Source: Streptomyces sp. SID12488
Lineage (GTDB): Bacteria; Actinomycetota; Actinomycetes; Streptomycetales; Streptomycetaceae
Assembly: GCF_010548275.1 (NCBI RefSeq)
Contig: NZ_JAAGLT010000003.1
Span: 124,001-188,000, forward strand
Length of the DNA: 64,000 nt
Direction of reading: 5' to 3'
The translations under genes were made by a program, and so were the position numbers. Shown here in pieces: positions 55,396 to 64,000 of the stretch (positions are counted from its first letter, which is position 1; each line of letters begins with the position of its first letter). The notes under the pieces were generated by a model that saw only the letters and a program-made list of their open reading frames with translations, was not told the origin of the DNA and did not search any database.

Positions 55396-57075
55396 ATGGC
55401 GCTCGTGACCCAGACGACCGATCGCCGGCTTCCCTTCCTGTCCCCGCGTACCCGGGTCCGCTCCCGGGGCCGTTTCCGGTTGCGTGATCGGCTCCGCGAC
55501 CGGTTGCGCGACCGTTCCCCCGGACTGGGCGCAGGCCTGCTCGGCGGCGCGGTCGCGGCCGGGCTCGGGCTCGGTTCGTTCGCCGTGCTCGTCATGGTGC
55601 TGTGGATCAGCTCGCCGTATCCGGACAGTGGACCCGACGGCGCGCTGCACATCGCCGCCGCGCTCTGGCTGCTCGCCCACGGCGCCGAACTCGTCCGCGT
55701 GGACAGCCTGTCCGGCACCCCCGCTCCCGTCGGCGTCACCCCTCTTCTGCTGCTCGCGCTCCCGGTATGGCTGCTGCACCGCGCCGCCCGCGACGCGACG
55801 GAGGGCCCTGAGGAAGAGGGTGCGACACAGGACGCGCCCCTCCTTCCCGCCCGTACCGTCTGGCTCGGCGTCGTCGCCGGGTATCTGACCGTCGGCGGGA
55901 GCGTCGCGCTGTACGCGGCCGGGGGCGGGCTGCGTCCCGACTGGGCGTGGACGGCCGTATGCGTCCCGCTGCTCGTCATGGCGGCGGCCGGCGCCGGGGT
56001 GTGGACGGCGTACGGCCGACCGTGCGGTCCCCTGTCGCCCCGGGTGCTGTATCTGCTGCCCAGGTCGGTACGCCGACGCGTGCTGGACCCGGATGCCCGT
56101 GGCCGGGGTCTGGCCGCCGGGCGGGCCGCCGGGGCGGGTACCGCCGTGTTCGTCGGGGGCGGGGCGCTGCTCGTCGCGGTGTCGCTGGTGGGGCACGGCG
56201 GGGCCGCCCGGGCCTCCTTCCTCCAGCTGACGGAGGCATGGTCGGGCCGGATCGCCGTACTGCTGCTCTGTCTGGCCCTCATCCCCAACGCGGCGCTGTG
56301 GGGCGCGTCCTACGCCCTCGGCCCGGGCTTCGCGCTCGGCGCGGGCCACGTCACCGGGCCGCTGGCCTCCGACCCGGCGCCACTGCTGCCACCGTTCCCG
56401 CTGCTGTCGGCGGTACCGGACGCAGGCCCGGGCACCCCGCTGGCCTGGGCGGTCACCGCGGTACCGGTGGCGGCCGGGCTGACCGTGGCCTGGTTCACGG
56501 CGCGGGCGGCAGGGGCAGGCTCCGGGGAAGGAAAGACGCCGTGGTCGGGCGGGCGTACCGCCGCGAACGCGGGTCTCGCCGCCACCCTGTGCGCGGGCGC
56601 GCTCGCGATGCTGGCCGCGCTGGCGGGCGGGCCGCTCGGGAGCGACGCGCTCGCCCATGTCGGGCCGGTGTGGTGGCAGACGGGCGCGGCGACGCTGGCT
56701 TGGACGGCCGCCGTCGCCGTACCGACGGCCCTGGGGCTGCGCGCGTGGCGGCTGCGGAAGCGGCCGAAGGCCACTGGCACGGACACCGGCACCGGCACGC
56801 TGAAGCTGACGCCCCCGACAGCGCCCGACGGGACGGGGAAGCCGCACGAGACGGCCGCCGACGACGCCTACGAGGCGAGCGACCCCTACGAGTTGGAGGC
56901 CGTCTACGACTTCCTCCCGGCCGACCTGCCGTCACCGTCGGTGTCACCGCCGCCCTCGCCCTGGTACGACGACACCGCGTCCCGCGAGGCCCGCTGGGCA
57001 GCACTCAAGGAGGCGTCGTCGACGCCACCACCGGAGTTGGAGCCGGAGCCGGAGCCGGAGGAGGCTCAGCCGTAG
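55396..57075 (+). CDS. Polytopic membrane protein, DUF6350 (PerM-like)
   Basis: 559 residues with about ten membrane helices (for example [50 protein letters not shown]) and a C-terminal acidic tail. The family is annotated as cell-division protein PerM in actinobacteria; in mycobacteria PerM supports division under stress (recall). Its role here is not shown. ATG 55396 is chosen by coding character and GGGAG upstream; a GTG at 55342 is less likely. Confidence 0.8.
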   Translation: MALVTQTTDRRLPFLSPRTRVRSRGRFRLRDRLRDRLRDRSPGLGAGLLGGAVAAGLGLGSFAVLVMVLWISSPYPDSGPDGALHIAAALWLLAHGAELVRVDSLSGTPAPVGVTPLLLLALPVWLLHRAARDATEGPEEEGATQDAPLLPARTVWLGVVAGYLTVGGSVALYAAGGGLRPDWAWTAVCVPLLVMAAAGAGVWTAYGRPCGPLSPRVLYLLPRSVRRRVLDPDARGRGLAAGRAAGAGTAVFVGGGALLVAVSLVGHGGAARASFLQLTEAWSGRIAVLLLCLALIPNAALWGASYALGPGFALGAGHVTGPLASDPAPLLPPFPLLSAVPDAGPGTPLAWAVTAVPVAAGLTVAWFTARAAGAGSGEGKTPWSGGRTAANAGLAATLCAGALAMLAALAGGPLGSDALAHVGPVWWQTGAATLAWTAAVAVPTALGLRAWRLRKRPKATGTDTGTGTLKLTPPTAPDGTGKPHETAADDAYEASDPYELEAVYDFLPADLPSPSVSPPPSPWYDDTASREARWAALKEASSTPPPELEPEPEPEEAQP

Positions 57076-57099
57076 CCGTGGGCAAAGCTGTTCGCGGGT

Positions 57100-57906
57100 C
57101 TAGCTGTTCGTGCCGAACACCTTCTGGAGTGGCTCCGGGAGCAGGTCGTTGCAGGCCTTCTCGGCGGTGGTCGTGAGGGCGTCGTTCGCGCACGTGTAGT
57201 AGTCGCGGTACATGAACTGGAGGCTGAACGTCCCGGCGACCATGAGGAGTGCCAGGGAGGCCGTGACCAGACCGCTGATCGCGGCCGTCCGCTGCGGCCG
57301 ACCTCCGCCACCCGTGCCCTGCGCGGGCGCCGGGGTGTCCGGGTTCGGGGTGCGGGGCTTGGCGCGCAGGGCACCGATGCCCCAGTTCAGGGCGAGCGCG
57401 CCGAGCAGCAGCGCCACGTACGGCCAGTTGAAGAGGGCGAAGAAGAAGGCCCACATACCGCACAGCAGTGCGTACCGCGCCTGGCGCTGGGCCGGGTCTG
57501 TCGGGTCCCAGCGCGGGTTGGTGCCCTGTCCGTCGCCCTGGCCCTCGGGGCCGCCCTGGCCTCCCTGTCCGCCGGACCGGCCGGTGCGGTCGCCGAAGAC
57601 GCCCGGGGAACGGCCGGGCTGCCGGTCGCTCCACAGGCTGCCCCACGGAGAGTTGCCGCCGTCGCCGGAGGCGTCGTCGCCCGCCGGACGCCGGGGCTGC
57701 CAGGGCCTGTCCGGTGTGCCCTCCGGGGGCGGTGCGAACGGGTTGTCGTCCTGGGCCGCGCTTCCCTGACCGTCGTCGTTCGCGCCGGTACCGCCGGTGT
57801 CGCCGTTCTTCTTGCCCGAGGGCGCGTCGGGCGGGGACGCGGGGCGCTCCCGCAGCAGCACAGACTGCGGGGTGAGCGTGAGGAGTCGCAGGCTGCGGTC
57901 CGACAT
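57100..57906 (-). CDS. Conserved membrane protein of unknown function
   Basis: 268 residues. Low-complexity Pro/Gly/Asp/Gln-rich N-terminal 150 residues, then four hydrophobic segments ([33 protein letters not shown] region and [21 protein letters not shown]), ending in a short domain with two cysteines (CANDAL...CNDLLP). Of the DUF4190-like type by overall look. ATG 57906 is used in preference to TTG 57909. Converges with the PerM-like gene by 24 bases; three to four ACGGCYGT repeats lie upstream of its start. Confidence 0.75.
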   Translation of the reverse strand: MSDRSLRLLTLTPQSVLLRERPASPPDAPSGKKNGDTGGTGANDDGQGSAAQDDNPFAPPPEGTPDRPWQPRRPAGDDASGDGGNSPWGSLWSDRQPGRSPGVFGDRTGRSGGQGGQGGPEGQGDGQGTNPRWDPTDPAQRQARYALLCGMWAFFFALFNWPYVALLLGALALNWGIGALRAKPRTPNPDTPAPAQGTGGGGRPQRTAAISGLVTASLALLMVAGTFSLQFMYRDYYTCANDALTTTAEKACNDLLPEPLQKVFGTNS

Positions 57907-57933
57907 CAAGTGAGCGTCTTCCCCTTGTTGATC

Positions 57934-57980
57934 ACGGCCGTTGGTTCACGGCTGTCGATACGGCTGTCCATTACGGCTGT
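57934..57980. repeat. Direct repeats ACGGCYGT upstream of the membrane protein gene
   Basis: ACGGCCGT (57934-57941) and ACGGCTGT at 57948-57955, 57960-57967 and 57973-57980, spaced 12-14 bases. They lie 28-75 bases upstream of the minus-strand gene start, where a repressor or activator could bind on one face of the helix. Confidence 0.65.
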
Positions 57981-58200
57981 TCGGCATGAGCCGCCACCCC
58001 GTGAACGCACCGCATGACCACGGCGTTCCCGGACCGGCTCCTCCCAGACGCTACCTTCCGGCCACGCCCCCGTCCCGTGGGGGCTGTCCGGAGTGCCGGT
58101 ATCGTTGCTGGCGGTCGGCCGCTTCGTAGACTTCCCCGTATCCCGGGGCGCGAAGCATTCGTACGACCATACAAACGCTCCCCCGAGAAAGGGCCCCGCC

Positions 58201-58830
58201 GTGGCCGAGTCCCAGGCCGCCAAGCGTCTTGTCGTGCTGGTCTCCGGATCCGGTACGAACCTGCAGGCGCTCCTCGACACCGTCGCGGCCACCGGCACCG
58301 GGGCCTACGGGGCCGAGATCGTCGCCGTCGGGGCCGACCGTGACGGCATCGAGGGGCTCGCGCGCGCGGAGCGGGCCGGGCTGCCGACCTTCGTGTGCCG
58401 GGTGAAGGACCACGGGACCCGGGCGGAGTGGGACGCGGCGCTCGCCGGAGCGGTGGCCGCGTACGAACCCGATCTGGTGGTCTCCGCCGGGTTCATGAAG
58501 ATCGTGGGCAAGGAGTTCCTGGCCCTGTTCGGCGGGCGGTTCGTGAACACGCATCCCGCCCTGCTGCCCAGTTTTCCGGGGGCCCACGGCGTTCGCGACG
58601 CGCTCGCGTACGGCGCCAGGGTCACCGGCTGCACCGTCCACTTCGTCGACGACGGCGTCGACACCGGACCGATCATCGCCCAGGGCGTGGTGGAGATCCG
58701 GGACGAGGACGACGAGAGCGCTCTGCACGAGCGCATCAAGGAAGTCGAGCGAAGGCTGCTCGTCGATGTCGTGGGGCGGCTCGCCCGCAACGGCTATCGC
58801 ATCGAGGGACGAAAGGTAGTTATCCAGTGA
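58201..58830 (+). CDS. purN: Phosphoribosylglycinamide formyltransferase
   Basis: 209 residues, the family's usual length. Contains the phosphate-binding loop [10 protein letters not shown], the [15 protein letters not shown] motif with catalytic Asn and His, and the Asp in DDGVDTGPI. It uses 10-formyl-THF to formylate glycinamide ribonucleotide in purine synthesis. GTG start with GAGAAAGG upstream. Its TGA overlaps the purH GTG (GTGA), so the two are translated together. folD, supplying the folate, is nearby. Confidence 0.96.
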   Translation: MAESQAAKRLVVLVSGSGTNLQALLDTVAATGTGAYGAEIVAVGADRDGIEGLARAERAGLPTFVCRVKDHGTRAEWDAALAGAVAAYEPDLVVSAGFMKIVGKEFLALFGGRFVNTHPALLPSFPGAHGVRDALAYGARVTGCTVHFVDDGVDTGPIIAQGVVEIRDEDDESALHERIKEVERRLLVDVVGRLARNGYRIEGRKVVIQ

Positions 58831-60419
58831 CCGCCGACACCGCCGACATCACTGTCACGGCCGAGAGCGACAAGCGGGCCCTTCGCCGGGCGCTCGTCAG
58901 CGTCTACGACAAGACCGGCCTGGAGGAGCTGGCCCGTGGCCTGCACGAGGCCGGCGTGGAACTCGTCTCCACGGGATCGACGGCGGGCCGGATCGCCGCC
59001 GCCGGCGTCCCCGTCACCAAGGTCGAGGAGCTCACCGGCTTCCCCGAGTGCCTGGACGGCCGGGTCAAGACCCTGCACCCCAAGGTGCACGCGGGCATCC
59101 TCGCCGACCTGCGCTTGGAGGACCACCGCACTCAGCTCGCCGAGCTGGGCGTCGAGCCCTTCGACCTGGTCGTCGTCAACCTCTACCCGTTCCGCGAGAC
59201 CGTCGCCTCCGGCGCCTCGCCCGACGAGTGCGTGGAGCAGATCGACATCGGTGGCCCGTCGATGGTCCGCGCCGCCGCCAAGAACCACCCGTCGGTCGCC
59301 GTGGTCACCAGCCCGGCGCGGTACGCCGACGTGCTGAGCGCCGTACAGACCGGCGGCTTCGACCTCACCACCCGCAAGCGGCTCGCCGCGGAGGCCTTCC
59401 AGCACACCGCCGCGTACGACGTGGCGGTGGCCTCCTGGTTCGCGTCGTCGTACGCCCCGGTGGACGAGTCGCAGTTCCCCGACTTCCTCGGCGCCACCTG
59501 GGAGCGCGAGAACACCCTCCGCTACGGCGAGAACCCGCACCAGCCCGCCGCCCTGTACGTCAACGGCACGGGCGGCGGTCTCGCCAAGGCCGAGCAGCTG
59601 CACGGCAAGGAGATGTCGTACAACAACTACACGGACACGGACGCCGCCCGCCGTGCCGCGTACGACCACGACGAGCCCTGCGTCGCGATCATCAAGCACG
59701 CCAACCCGTGCGGTATCGCGGTCGGTTCGGACGTCGCCGAGGCGCACCGCAAGGCGCACGCGTGCGACCCGCTGTCGGCGTTCGGTGGTGTGATCGCCGT
59801 CAACCGGCCGGTCAGCAGGGAACTGGCGGAGCAGGTCGCGGAGATCTTCACCGAGGTCATCGTCGCGCCCGGCTACGAGGAGGGGGCGCTGGAGGCCCTC
59901 GCCAAGAAGAAGAACATCCGGGTGCTCAGGGCCGACGGCGCGCCCGCCAACCCGGTCGAGGTCAAGCCGATCGACGGCGGTGTGCTGCTCCAGGTGACGG
60001 ACCGTCTCCAGGCCGACGGCGACGACCCGGCCAACTGGACGCTGGCGACGGGCGAGGCGCTGTCGGCGTCCGAGCTCGCGGAACTCGCCTTCGCCTGGAA
60101 GGCGTGCCGGGCGGTCAAGTCCAACGCCATCCTGCTGGCCAAGGGCGGCGCCTCGGTCGGCGTCGGCATGGGCCAGGTCAACCGCGTCGACTCGGCGAAG
60201 CTGGCGGTCGAGCGGGCGGGGGAGGAGCGTGCGCGCGGTGCGTACGCGGCCTCGGACGCGTTCTTCCCGTTCCCGGACGGCCTGGAGATCCTGACGGCGG
60301 CCGGCGTCAAGGCCGTGGTGCAGCCCGGCGGCTCGATGCGGGACGAGCTGGTCGTGGAGGCCGCGAAGAAGGCGGGCGTCACGATGTACTTCACGGGGAC
60401 GCGGCACTTCTTCCACTGA
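58827..60419 (+). CDS. purH: Bifunctional AICAR transformylase / IMP cyclohydrolase
   Basis: 530 residues. MGS-like cyclohydrolase domain ([19 protein letters not shown]) then the AICAR transformylase domain with the conserved KHANPCG (Lys-His of the active site) and [11 protein letters not shown] motifs. Catalyses the last two steps of IMP synthesis. The GTG overlaps the purN stop, giving a purN-purH operon. The stop codon sits inside a tandem TGAGAC repeat (60417-60437), leaving several in-frame and out-of-frame stops, and a 16-bp terminator follows. Confidence 0.97.
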   Translation: MTADTADITVTAESDKRALRRALVSVYDKTGLEELARGLHEAGVELVSTGSTAGRIAAAGVPVTKVEELTGFPECLDGRVKTLHPKVHAGILADLRLEDHRTQLAELGVEPFDLVVVNLYPFRETVASGASPDECVEQIDIGGPSMVRAAAKNHPSVAVVTSPARYADVLSAVQTGGFDLTTRKRLAAEAFQHTAAYDVAVASWFASSYAPVDESQFPDFLGATWERENTLRYGENPHQPAALYVNGTGGGLAKAEQLHGKEMSYNNYTDTDAARRAAYDHDEPCVAIIKHANPCGIAVGSDVAEAHRKAHACDPLSAFGGVIAVNRPVSRELAEQVAEIFTEVIVAPGYEEGALEALAKKKNIRVLRADGAPANPVEVKPIDGGVLLQVTDRLQADGDDPANWTLATGEALSASELAELAFAWKACRAVKSNAILLAKGGASVGVGMGQVNRVDSAKLAVERAGEERARGAYAASDAFFPFPDGLEILTAAGVKAVVQPGGSMRDELVVEAAKKAGVTMYFTGTRHFFH

Positions 60420-60438
60420 GACTGAGACTGAGACTGAA

Positions 60439-60486
60439 TACGGCTGCGGCCCACGGGAACTCCGGTTCCGGTGGGCCGCAGCCGTA
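60439..60486. terminator. Terminator between purH and the convergent membrane protein
   Basis: Perfect 16-bp inverted repeat TACGGCTGCGGCCCAC (60439-60454) / GTGGGCCGCAGCCGTA (60471-60486). Confidence 0.88.
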
Positions 60487-60581
60487 CGTTCAGGCGTGAC
60501 GAGCAGCAGCCCGCGCCCGCTCTCGTCCTCGGGGCCGGCGTCACGCGTCACCAGCCGGGAGGAGGCGCCGGTGACCGCTGC

Positions 60582-61220
60582 CTACTGGTGGGCCGCCGGG
60601 TACTTCGCCCGGCCGAACCAGGCCGCGCCCTCGGACTTGCCGACGAACACCGCGACGAGGATGCCGAGCACGGTGTGGATCAGGCCGACGACGATGAACG
60701 GGTAGATGCCGAGTACGGCGGTGATGATCGCGAACACCATGGTGGTGATCCGGATGCCGCTGCCGCCGCTGCCGAACTTCGCGCCCAGGACGATCGCGAA
60801 GACGCCCCAGGCGACGGCGAACAGGGTGATGGCCCACAGGGCGCCGGCCGAGTAGTCGGCGAGCTGCTGGAAGTCGACGTCGTCCTTGAGCTGCTTGTCG
60901 TTCTTCGCCGCGTGGATCGCGACCGCGGACAGCGCGATGAGGATGGCGCCGAGCACCTGGAAGCCCGCGATGACGAAGAGCATCACGCGGGCGGCCTTCA
61001 CATTGCCCGGCATCGTGAGCGGGCCGCCCGGGTAGCCGCCGTAGCCCTGCTGCCCGTAGCCAGGCTGCCCGTACCCCTGCTGGCCGAGCGGCGGGGCCGA
61101 CGGGTAGCCGTAGCCGGGCTGCTGGGGCGGGGTCTCCTGGGGGTAGCCGTAACCGGGCGCAGGCTGCTGGGGCTGCTGCTGGGGCGGGCCGTAGGGGTTG
61201 TTCGGGTCGCCGAAACTCAT
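60582..61220 (-). CDS. Membrane protein with Gly/Tyr/Gln-rich N-terminus
   Basis: 212 residues. The first 70 residues are a low-complexity PQQQP/GYGYP/GQQGYG region; the remainder has four membrane segments (VMLFVIAGFQVLGAILIALSAVAI, GALWAITLFAVAWGVFAIVLGA, ITTMVFAIITAVLGIYPFIVVGLI, and the adjacent helix). Such Pro/Gln/Gly-rich cytosolic tails are common in Streptomyces membrane proteins and their function is unknown. ATG 61220 has GGAGG upstream. Divergent from folD, with tandem repeats between them. Confidence 0.83.
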   Translation of the reverse strand: MSFGDPNNPYGPPQQQPQQPAPGYGYPQETPPQQPGYGYPSAPPLGQQGYGQPGYGQQGYGGYPGGPLTMPGNVKAARVMLFVIAGFQVLGAILIALSAVAIHAAKNDKQLKDDVDFQQLADYSAGALWAITLFAVAWGVFAIVLGAKFGSGGSGIRITTMVFAIITAVLGIYPFIVVGLIHTVLGILVAVFVGKSEGAAWFGRAKYPAAHQ

Positions 61221-61431
61221 GGCGGGGGTTCCTCCGTATGCGTCAAGTGCGGGGACGACGCGAGGCACCGAACGGAGGAAGGTGATGTACAGATGCGGTC
61301 CGCCCCCCGGCCCTGCCCGCGGCACTGTGCTGCCTGTCGCTTTATCGTTCTTTGTTCGCTTGTTCTTGTCCAGCCGCATTGTGCTTGTGTTGTGCAAGTG
61401 CAACATCTGTGATCATGCGGGTACGGCGCTG

Positions 61432-61491
61432 GGCACCCGGATCGGCACCCGGATCGGCACCCGGATCGGAACCCTGATTGGAACCCGGAGG
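61432..61491. repeat. Five 12-bp tandem repeats upstream of folD
   Basis: Units GGCACCCGGATC at 61432, 61444 and 61456, then GGAACCCTGATT (61468) and GGAACCCGGAGG (61480), ending 23 bases before the folD ATG. They may be a DNA-binding site series or a slippage product. Confidence 0.75.
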
Positions 61492-61514
61492 CGGTCATCC
61501 GCGAGGATGGGGCC

Positions 61515-62369
61515 ATGACCGCCCAGATTCTCGATGGCAAGGCCACCGCAGCCGCGATCAAGTCCGATCTGACCGCCCGCGTGGCGGCGCTGAAGGAGAA
61601 GGGCGTCACGCCCGGCCTCGGCACGATCCTCGTCGGGGAAGACCCCGGCAGCCAGAAGTACGTCGCGGGCAAGCACCGCGACTGCGCGCAGGTGGGCATC
61701 GCCTCCATCCAGCGCGAACTGCCCGCCACGGCCACCCAGGAGGAGATCGAGGCGGCGGTCCGCGAGCTGAACGAGGACCCCGCCTGCACCGGCTACATCG
61801 TCCAGCTGCCCCTCCCCAAGGGCATCGACGAGAACCGCGTCCTCGAACTGATGGACCCCGACAAGGACGCGGACGGCCTCCACCCGATGAACCTCGGCCG
61901 CCTCGTCCTGAACGAGCCGGCCCCGCTGCCCTGCACCCCCAACGGCATCCTCGCCCTGCTCCGTCGCCACGGCGTCGAGATCAAGGGCGCGGAGGTCGTG
62001 GTCGTCGGCCGCGGTGTCACCATCGGCCGCACGATGCCGCTGCTCCTGACCCGGCGCAGTGAGAACGCGACGGTGACGCAGTGCCACACGGGTACGCGTG
62101 ACCTGGCCGCCCATCTCCGCCGCGCCGACATCATCGTCGCCGCCGCGGGCTCGCCCCACCTCGTCCGTCCCGAGGACGTGAAGCCGGGCGCCGCCGTCCT
62201 CGACGTCGGTGTCTCGCGCAACGACGAGGGCAAGATCGTGGGCGACGTTCACCCGGGCGTCGCCGAGGTCGCCGCCTGGATCTCCCCGAACCCCGGCGGG
62301 GTCGGCCCGATGACCCGCGCCCAGCTGCTCGTCAACGTGGTCGAGGCGGCGGAGCGCAGTGTCGGCTGA
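61515..62369 (+). CDS. folD: Bifunctional methylene-THF dehydrogenase / methenyl-THF cyclohydrolase
   Basis: 284 residues. Substrate-site segment YVAGKHRDC (Tyr and Lys of the active centre) and the nucleotide-binding region [15 protein letters not shown] fit FolD. It makes 10-formyl-THF used by PurN and PurH in the same window. ATG 61515 with AGGATG upstream. The next gene starts inside its last codons (11-base overlap), indicating an operon. Confidence 0.96.
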   Translation: MTAQILDGKATAAAIKSDLTARVAALKEKGVTPGLGTILVGEDPGSQKYVAGKHRDCAQVGIASIQRELPATATQEEIEAAVRELNEDPACTGYIVQLPLPKGIDENRVLELMDPDKDADGLHPMNLGRLVLNEPAPLPCTPNGILALLRRHGVEIKGAEVVVVGRGVTIGRTMPLLLTRRSENATVTQCHTGTRDLAAHLRRADIIVAAAGSPHLVRPEDVKPGAAVLDVGVSRNDEGKIVGDVHPGVAEVAAWISPNPGGVGPMTRAQLLVNVVEAAERSVG

Positions 62370-62883
62370 GGCGGAGGACAGGCGGGCGGAGCCCGCGTCG
62401 GCGTCCGCGCCGGCATCGGGTGAGGTGCCCGAGCCCACTGTCGTCGACCCCGTCAGCGCGCCGGACGCCGAGGGGCGTCCCCGGCGTACGACGCGTCGCT
62501 TCCCCCTCTTCACGCGGGACACCGCGCGACCCGAGGGAGGCGGCCGGGCGGCTTCGGGGGACGCGCCGGCGCCCGTTCGGCAGTGGCCGATCCTCGTCGT
62601 GCTGGGCACGGTCGGGATCGGGCTCCTGATGACCGCGCTCGACGTGTTCCGGTACGGGCTGCTGCTGATCGGGGCCGCGCTGCTGGCCGGCGCGGTGCTG
62701 CGCTGGGTGGTGCCGGACGTCGGGATGCTCGCCGTACGGTCCCGGTTCACGGACATGGTCACGTACACGGTGCTGGGTACGGCCATCGTGCTGCTGGCGA
62801 TGATGGCGCAGCCGAGGCCGTGGCTGACGATCCCGTTCCTGGACGACACGCTGCACTACACGATCAGCAGCCAGGGCGGGTAG
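62359..62883 (+). CDS. DUF3017 membrane protein
   Basis: 174 residues. Acidic, Pro/Ala-rich N-terminal 75 residues, then three hydrophobic segments ([56 protein letters not shown]). The DUF3017 family is actinobacterial and of unknown function. Overlaps the end of folD by 11 bases, so it is co-translated. Confidence 0.85.
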   Translation: MSAEAEDRRAEPASASAPASGEVPEPTVVDPVSAPDAEGRPRRTTRRFPLFTRDTARPEGGGRAASGDAPAPVRQWPILVVLGTVGIGLLMTALDVFRYGLLLIGAALLAGAVLRWVVPDVGMLAVRSRFTDMVTYTVLGTAIVLLAMMAQPRPWLTIPFLDDTLHYTISSQGG

Positions 62884-62979
62884 GGCCGTAGACCGTACTT
62901 CGGCCCGGCGGGAACCGTTGCACCCTCTGACGTCGTCAAATGCCTCGGACCGGCCGACGAACGCCTAGGAGGACGCGCG

Positions 62980-63498
62980 ATGAGCGCCTGGCAGCCGCTG
63001 CCGGACGATCTGCCGCCGGAGGTGCGGCACTTCGTCGAGCAGGTGCGGCTCCTCAAGGACCGCACCGGGCTCAGCCTCGCCGCGCTGGGCGCGCGCACCG
63101 CCTACAGCAAGTCCTCCTGGCAGCGGTACCTCAACGCGACCCAGCCGCCGCCTCGGCAGGCGATAGCCGCCCTGTGCCGGGTCGCGGGCCTCACCCCTGC
63201 CGACGCCGAGCGCTTCGGCGTCCGCTGGGAGCTGGCGGTGCAGGCCTGGCCCCGGCCGTCGGCCCCGGATCCGGCGAAGCCGGAGCGGCAGGACGGGGTG
63301 GACGGGGCGGACGGGGTGTACGAGGAGGAGGTGCCCACCCTTCCGTGGTGGGTGGAGTCCGGGACCGGGTCCGCAGGGGTCTCCGGGGTCTCCGGTGAGA
63401 GGCCCGTGGACTCGTCGCGGCGGGTGCTGCTCGTCGCCGTACTCCTCGTGCTGGTGCTCGCGCTCGTCTCTGTGGTCGGCGCTGTCGCTTTTGGTTGA
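62980..63498 (+). CDS. XRE HTH protein with C-terminal transmembrane segment
   Basis: 172 residues. HTH near residues 26-58 (LSLAALGARTAYSKSSWQRYLNATQPPPRQ), acidic linker and one C-terminal membrane helix (VLLVAVLLVLVLALVSVVGAVAF). A DNA-binding protein tethered to the membrane; targets unknown. GGAGG precedes the ATG. Followed by a second protein with a similar beginning at 63901. Confidence 0.83.
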   Translation: MSAWQPLPDDLPPEVRHFVEQVRLLKDRTGLSLAALGARTAYSKSSWQRYLNATQPPPRQAIAALCRVAGLTPADAERFGVRWELAVQAWPRPSAPDPAKPERQDGVDGADGVYEEEVPTLPWWVESGTGSAGVSGVSGERPVDSSRRVLLVAVLLVLVLALVSVVGAVAFG

Positions 63499-63900
63499 CG
63501 GTGTTGAGGGAATGTGACATCCATGCGTCCGAAGTGACCGTTCTTGTGCTTTCTGTGGGGCGATGTGTCGATAAGTTCGAGGAACCGCAACCGGGGCGCA
63601 ACGCGACAGGGTTAATGTGGTCAATCGGGGTGGTCCGGGGTGTCCCGCGCGTTATCCAGGGGTTCGGTCGGCCGTGGGGGCTGTCGGTGGAACACTGGAC
63701 CGTAGGCCGGGGGCGTGCAACGGTGCACCTTCAGGCCCGACAATGCTCCTGTGCGCCCCCACCCCGGGAACCGAGATCCTTACTGGGCGCATCCGTGTGG
63801 GTAGTCAGGACAGTCAGGAAAAGGATTCGGCCAAGGGATCCACGGCACCACCACGCACGGGAGAACAACCGGCACGACCGGGGGGAATGAGGGGGAAGCA
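63499..63900. other. Intergenic region before second XRE gene
   Basis: 402 bases. No gene recognised. Some A/T-rich patches near 63609-63629 could hold a promoter; none is convincing. GAGGGGG near 63889 is the ribosome binding site of the next gene. Confidence 0.5.
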
Positions 63901-64000
63901 ATGCCTCGTTGGAGGGCCTTGCCGGATGAACTGGATCCGCAGGTCAGGGAGTTCGCGAGCCAGCTGCGCAGGCTCGTGGACCGCAGCGGCCTGAACATCG
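63901..64000 (+). CDS. XRE HTH protein, 3' truncated by window edge
   Basis: First 33 residues only (MPRWRALPDELDPQVREFAS then QLRRLVDRSGLNI), matching the start of the gene at 62980 (PLPDDLPPEVRHFVEQVRLLKDRTGLSL). A paralogue of that protein is therefore beginning at the window edge. GAGGGGGAAGCA gives a ribosome binding site. Confidence 0.75.
   Translation, partial: MPRWRALPDELDPQVREFASQLRRLVDRSGLNI

Noticed and set aside
60417..60437. Tandem TGAGAC repeat at the purH stop as a frameshift or recoding signal
   Set aside because: PurH is complete at its normal length, ending FTGTRHFFH, and the repeat only adds further stops.
1..64000. tRNA, rRNA, CRISPR array, biosynthetic cluster or prophage
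   Set aside because: No cloverleaf-like or repeat-spacer patterns, no polyketide/NRPS modules and no phage structural genes were seen; the only mobile DNA is the small element in doxX.

Overview
High-GC DNA (around 70% by eye, third codon positions almost all G/C) with frequent GTG/TTG starts, an LAxTG (class E) sortase-anchored protein, an array of membrane Ser/Thr kinases and XRE/DUF5753 regulators: this is a Streptomyces chromosome, from the conserved core. The order kinases - semialdehyde dehydrogenase - GMC oxidoreductase - chorismate mutase - guaA - pcrA - icmB - sucCD - purNH - folD agrees with what I remember of the S. coelicolor chromosome in the high SCO47xx to SCO48xx range. That is recall, not a search.

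Layout. 1-9561: four transmembrane Ser/Thr kinases (the first cut by the window edge), with a lipid-kinase-like gene translationally coupled to the fourth. 9775-13287: aldehyde dehydrogenase and GMC oxidoreductase. 13363-14394: LADTG cell-wall protein. 14597-15760: membrane protein. 16328-16817: chorismate mutase behind what looks like a leaderless Phe/Tyr leader peptide and an attenuator. 17000-18571: guaA. 18593-22540: assorted conserved genes. 22919-28310: a doxX-family gene split by a ~4.9 kb lower-GC element carrying a large serine recombinase, a small resolvase with a res-like site, and five cargo genes; the element supplies a replacement 3' end to doxX. 28384-32453: PspC-domain membrane protein divergent from a PspC histidine kinase and its LuxR-type regulator. 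32473-40327: cell-wall hydrolases (two NlpC/P60, one M23), one behind a clear c-di-AMP (ydaO) riboswitch, plus pcrA. 40559-42225: lipase, and an icmB-like gene that has lost the cobalamin-binding signature. 42288-50620: a divergent five-gene cluster (SWIM, DUF5691 / MoxR AAA+, DUF5682, VWA) resembling the E. coli yehL-yehM-yehP-yehQ group. 50829-62883: sucCD, an XRE/sigma-like/transmembrane fusion, a PerM-like membrane protein, purN-purH and folD. 62980-end: two similar XRE-type HTH genes, the last cut by the window edge.

How it fits together. The window mixes housekeeping metabolism (GMP synthesis, TCA succinyl-CoA ligase, last purine steps, one-carbon metabolism) with envelope sensing and remodelling (kinases, PspC system, NlpC/P60 and M23 hydrolases). 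I see no tRNA, rRNA, CRISPR array or biosynthetic gene cluster. The only evident horizontal acquisition is the element in doxX. The most interesting signals are that gene-repairing insertion, the chorismate-mutase attenuator, the degenerate icmB and the MoxR/VWA/SWIM cluster.
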